DNA of 64,000 bases, taken from Aureococcus anophagefferens (Eukaryota; Sar; Pelagophyceae; Pelagomonadales; Pelagomonadaceae). This document shows, piece after piece, positions 60,401-64,000 of the stretch. Within the stretch, counting starts at the first letter, position 1. Every line of letters begins with the position of its first letter. Under the pieces are notes generated by a model, which did no database searches, was not told the DNA's origin, and was given only the letters and a program-made list of their open reading frames with translations. The translations under genes and the position numbers were made by a program. The DNA lies in contig NW_008705564.1 of NCBI RefSeq assembly GCF_000186865.1, positions 1,675,168 to 1,739,167 on the forward strand. Direction: 5' to 3'.

Positions 60401-63400
60401 GCGGCGATGCCGTGCGCGCGGCGGCCTGCGCCCTCGGTCGGCTGTCCGTGGCCTTCGACGTCGCGGGCGTCGCGTTCTGCCCGAGTAGCGACCGCCACCT
60501 GGCGGTCTGGGGGCTCCGCGACTGCTCGGTCTTCGCGCTCGACGGCGGCGCGCGCCGCGGCGACGCCGCGAGCGCCACGGGCGAGGAGTCGAAGACCGAC
60601 GACGCCGCGGCGCGGCTCTGCGCGTCGGCGCAGATCCGCGTGGAATTGGCGCTCGACGCGTTAGCGTCCGACAGCGCGCACGTCGTCAAGTGCGCGTGGG
60701 TCCCCCGGTCGTCGTCCTGCCTCGTCGTCGCGACGACGCTGGGCGTCCACGTCTACGATTTGGCGGTGGACGCGTCGACGCCGACGCACGCCTACGTGCT
60801 GGCCTACGACCAGCACCACGTCCGCGACGCCGTCGTCACGCCGCCGCGCCACGCGTGGCGGGGCGCGCGCGCGCTCTACGTCGTGCTCGACACGGGCCGC
60901 GTCTTCGCCGCAGATTTAGAAATTGCGCCGGGCGACGACGGCGACGACGAGGCGCTGCTGGGCGCGTCGAGCTTCGCGTCCGCGGCCGCGGCGGCGGCCG
61001 CGCGCGACCGGCGGCGCCGCCGCGGCGGCGGCGGCGGCGCGATCGAGCGGCCGCGCGAGGTCTATTTGGACCTCCACGACGCCCTGCCGCTGCCGTCGCG
61101 CCTCTTTGGGGGCGCGGGCGCGGCCCACGCGCTGCTCTACAGCGTCCAGGCCCACGCGCTCGTGCTCAGCCGCGACGGCGCGCCCGCGGTCTGCGTCCGT
61201 GTGGAAACCAAATCTTCAACCCGACTTCAATGTGAGCGTAATCGAACGGTTTGACGCAAGGCTTTCTGCTGTGCTTCGAGAACTCGACGAGAGCGATCGA
61301 TTCGTCCAAAAATCAGCCGAATCGACTTCGATGTGACCGAGATAGAGAGTTCTGAAGTTTGGTGGGGACCCCCCAAACCAGCGGTTGATTTCCACACAGG
61401 TCTGCGTCACGCTCGGCGAGGGCGTCCGCGACGTCGTCGGCGGCTTCAAGCTGTTGAACCGCGCCCTGCCCGGCGCGGCGAGGCCGCCGGCGGCGGCGGG
61501 AAACGCCCGCGCGCCGGCGAACTCGGCCGACGAATTGTTGCTCGCGGCGCTCGCGGCGACGTCGGCGACGGGCGCGCGCCGCGGCGGCGCCGCGGCGCCC
61601 GCGGCGGCGGCCGCCGACGCGACGCACGCGCCCTACGCGGCCTGGGTCGAGTGGCCCCGAAGTGGCGGCGGCGACGGCCACCTCGACGTCGTCTGCGTCG
61701 CGCGCGGGCGCGCGCGCGTCCGAGCGCCTCGTGAGAGTCGGCGCCGCGCGCGACGACCGGGGCCACCGCGCGCCCGTCGTCCGCGACCTGGACCTGGGCC
61801 CGGCGCGGGCGCAGCCGGCGCCCGCGGCGAGCCGCTTCGGCGGCGGCGAGCCGCTCCGGGGCGCGGCGCCGGCCGCCGCGCACCGCAAGGTGCTGGGCAC
61901 GTGCCTCTACCGGAACCCGGCGCTACCGGGCGCGTGCCAGCTCCTCGCGCTCTTGGACGACGGCGTTATCGCGTGCTTCGACCACCCCGACGGCGACCGC
62001 GACGACGAGCTCGACGGCGACGAGTCGGACGAGACGCCCTCGCGGTGGGCCGCCGAGGCGCCGCGCTGCACCGTCTTCGAGGAGCTGGTCGCCGTGCCCC
62101 ACGCGCGCCTCGACTTCAGCGGCGACCTCTGCCTCGGTAATTCCCGCGACGAGCTCCGGCGGAAGCTGCGGCCGGGCAACGACGAGTATTTGGTGGCGTC
62201 GCGCGCCGAGGGCGGCACGTTCGTCGCGCGGTCCGAGCGGCCGGGCGACGTCGAGGTCGTGCGCGTGCTGCTCGGCGCCGCGTCGCCGGAGCACGTGCCG
62301 CGCACGCTCGTGGTCTGCGGCCGGCGGCTCGACGTGTCGAAGGACGACCGGCGCTGGTACGACGTCGCGCTCTCGGACGGCGACCGGCGGGTCTGCGCGG
62401 CGCTCGGGGGCGTGGCCCTGAGCCTGCTGGGCTCGAACACGGCGGGCAACCCGCCCCTGCTTGATGCTTTAGAGCTCTACGTCGCCGCGCCGGCCGAGGG
62501 CGCGGCGGCGGTGCCGGAGGCCGCGGCCGCGGCGCCGGCGCCGCCCGAGGACGCGGCGGCGCACCACCCCCCTTTGTGCGCGCGGGGCCCCGCGCTCCAG
62601 CGCTGCCTCGTCGCCGCCGCGCGCGCCGCGGCCATCGCCGCGGCGGCCGTCGCCGGCGACGTCGACGCCGCCGACGTGTTCCCGAGGGACGGGCGGGATC
62701 CCTTTGGTGGTGTAGTGTCTCTCGCAACAAAAGCTTCGAAGCCGAACCCGCTCTGCCGCGCGGCGCTGCGGCTCGTGGAGAAGACGTGCCTCGGCGAGTC
62801 GCAGCGGGCCCTGGCCTTCGCCGCGGCGACGCTCGTCCGCGTCGGCTGCGACTTCGACGGCGACGCCGCGGCGCTCGCGGTCGACGGCGCGCGGTTGGAT
62901 CGCCTCGACGGCGCGCTCTTCGCGGGCGACGAGCCGCGGCGGCCGCCTTTGGGCGTCGCGCGCCTCGCGCTGACGCTCGCGGAGCGGCGGCCCGCGGCCT
63001 TCGAGGCGCGCTTCGGCGGCCGCGAGGGCTTTGGGTTCGCGCGCGCGCTCGACGCGTTCGCGGCCACGAAGAGCCAGAGCTCCCCGGCGGCGAAGCGCGA
63101 CACCGCGGGCGTGCTCGTGCGCCTCGCCTGCGGCGAGCTCTTCTGCCGCTGCCGGGCCGCGCCCGACGACGACGCGCCCGACGTCGCGCGGGCCGGCTGG
63201 CTCGCGCTCCTGCCGCTCCTCGAGGACGGCGACGCCGCGGACGCGGCGTGCGAGCGGTTGGCCGCGTGCTTCGGCGACGCGATGGCCGACGACCCGGCGG
63301 GCGCCGCGCGCGCGTCCACGGACGGCGTCGATCCCACGGCGCCGAGCCCGCGCAAGGTCGTGCCCATGGACGAGTCCAAGGACGAGGACGAGGATTTGTG

Positions 63401-64000
63401 CGAGTCGAAGGAGGCGCCGGCGGAGGACGCGGGTCCCGACCGCGTGCCCGTGTCGCGGATGACCAAGGGCGGCTTCCTCGTGGCGGCGGTCCTCCCCCTG
63501 CTCCTGGACCGCCTGCGGAAGCACGTCGTCGTCGCCTGCCTCGACGGCGGCGGCGCCGTGCGGACGCCGGGCGACCTCGGGTCGCCGTGCGCGACAGGGC
63601 AGCACAAGAGAGCGAAATTCCCAACTTCAAAGGCTCATATCTCGGCCGTTTTCCACTCGTTTTGGCTGACTTTTGGACGAGCGATCATCTCTCGGAACGG
63701 TCTCGAAGCGTGGATGCTTTTTCCGGAACGCGCGCGCGCGGAACACTCATGTTGAAGCGACTTGAATCACTCTTTTCCTGCCCAGGTGCGCGATCGCGCG
63801 GTACCTGGCCACGGTGCTCGACGTCGTCGCGCGCGCGTGGGCGACGGGCGACGCCGCGCTCGCGCGCGTGCTGGGCGCGCGGGCCGCGGCCTTCTTCGCC
63901 GGGGAGCTGCGCTACGCGGCCTGCCACGACGCCGTGAACAAGAAGCGGCGGCGCCACGCGCGCGACCTCCGCCGCGGCGACGGCGTCGAGTGGGACGGCG
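54433..64000 (+). CDS. UBR4: UBR4-type N-recognin E3 ubiquitin ligase, 5' part, runs off the window
   Basis: Exons 54433-54769, 54821-55187, 55389-61188, 61400-63586, 63786 onwards; the first intron is a 51-bp GT-AG intron, the other three are introners. It is Ala/Asp-rich with long helical stretches. Near residue 1585 is a UBR box: CTYATSGGDFVDQHWYNC, CGLVGDKGCCSACARKCHAG, HELSYSRKSSFFCDCGARGD, plus CKCL, with the Cys/His zinc ligands of the UBR4/BIG/pushover branch (QHWYxCxTC spacing). UBR boxes bind basic N-terminal residues of N-degron substrates. Later segments (about 60220-61180) look WD/beta-propeller-like (FCPSSDRHLAVWGLRDCSVF). Around 61700-61725 the frame shifts by one inside a (GC)n run, probably a sequence error. 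The catalytic C terminus lies outside the window. Confidence 0.88.
55188..55388 (+). mobile_element. introner element IE22, family A (in UBR4)
   Basis: 201-bp GT-AG intron. Ends cggggcggcacgaggg and ctcttttcctgcccag; perfect 8-bp duplication gtcgctcg. Reverse orientation; phase 2. The element is a multiple of three and stop-free in the gene frame. Confidence 0.93.
61189..61399 (+). mobile_element. introner element IE23, family B (in UBR4)
   Basis: 211-bp GT-AG intron. Ends ccgtgtggaaaccaaa and gttgatttccacacag; perfect 8-bp duplication gtctgcgt. Reverse orientation; phase 0. Confidence 0.94.
63587..63785 (+). mobile_element. introner element IE24, family A (in UBR4)
   Basis: 199-bp GT-AG intron. 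Ends cagggcagcacaagag and ctcttttcctgcccag; perfect 8-bp duplication gtgcgcga. Forward orientation; phase 2. This is the clearest case of GT being supplied by the target duplication. Confidence 0.95.

Overview
The window is nuclear DNA of a eukaryote with a compact, very GC-rich genome. It best fits a pelagophyte alga (stramenopile), most likely Aureococcus anophagefferens or a close relative. Three things point there: two families of about 200-bp introner elements with terminal inverted repeats and 8-bp target duplications; secreted or membrane proteins with Pro/Thr/Ser stalks of the PTxxPSxAPT kind; and intron-poor coding density at high GC. The species is an inference from sequence style, not from a database match.

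Layout. 1-8.3 kb: a truncated minus-strand gene, a small targeted protein, a six-exon secreted repeat protein (769 aa), an ankyrin protein of lower GC, and a PDZ/AP2/PHD-like nuclear protein. 8.5-18.3 kb: one nine-exon gene for a 2814-aa IQ-motif/RGS protein. 18.6-24.9 kb: a histone cluster (divergent H2B-H2A, H4, divergent H2B-H2A) with an isomerase fragment, an ankyrin gene, a 600-bp N gap and a TDP1-like 3' portion in between. 25.4-29 kb: meckelin (TMEM67). 29.3-32.5 kb: an intronless F-box-like/ARM protein and a stalked membrane protein. 32.8-38.5 kb: an adenylation-domain/membrane-acyltransferase fusion and a choline-kinase-like gene. 38.6-42 kb: a Cys-rich membrane protein and a PAH-SET fusion. 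42-43.3 kb: a gene-free GGAC-rich repeat region. 43.3-46.6 kb: a secreted protein with a duplicated 459-aa domain. 46.9-50.6 kb: TYW1 (interrupted by an N gap) and a possible thioredoxin-fold protein. 50.8-54.1 kb: a ubiquitin-like-fold protein and a DOT1-like methyltransferase. 54.4-64 kb: the 5' part of a UBR4-type E3 ligase gene that runs off the window.

The dominant biology is intron creation by transposition. I find 24 introner elements in nine genes. Each intron starts with GT or GC contributed by an 8-bp target duplication and ends with CAG contributed by the element's terminal inverted repeat. Removing intron = (left duplication + element) restores the reading frame in the eight genes where I could follow it; the sum of exons is a multiple of three in the RGS, meckelin, choline-kinase and PAH-SET genes. 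It also rebuilds conserved motifs in the adenylation domain and in TYW1. Fourteen of the 24 duplications are perfect, thirteen of the 24 donors are GC, and element orientation relative to the gene is evenly split (12/12). Families A and B share an internal core, and degenerate copies grade towards ordinary short introns that still show flanking near-duplications.

A second regulatory system is visible at the histones: all five genes are followed by an identical 16-nt stem-loop and a downstream GGAAGA-type purine motif, which suggests replication-type histone mRNA 3' processing.
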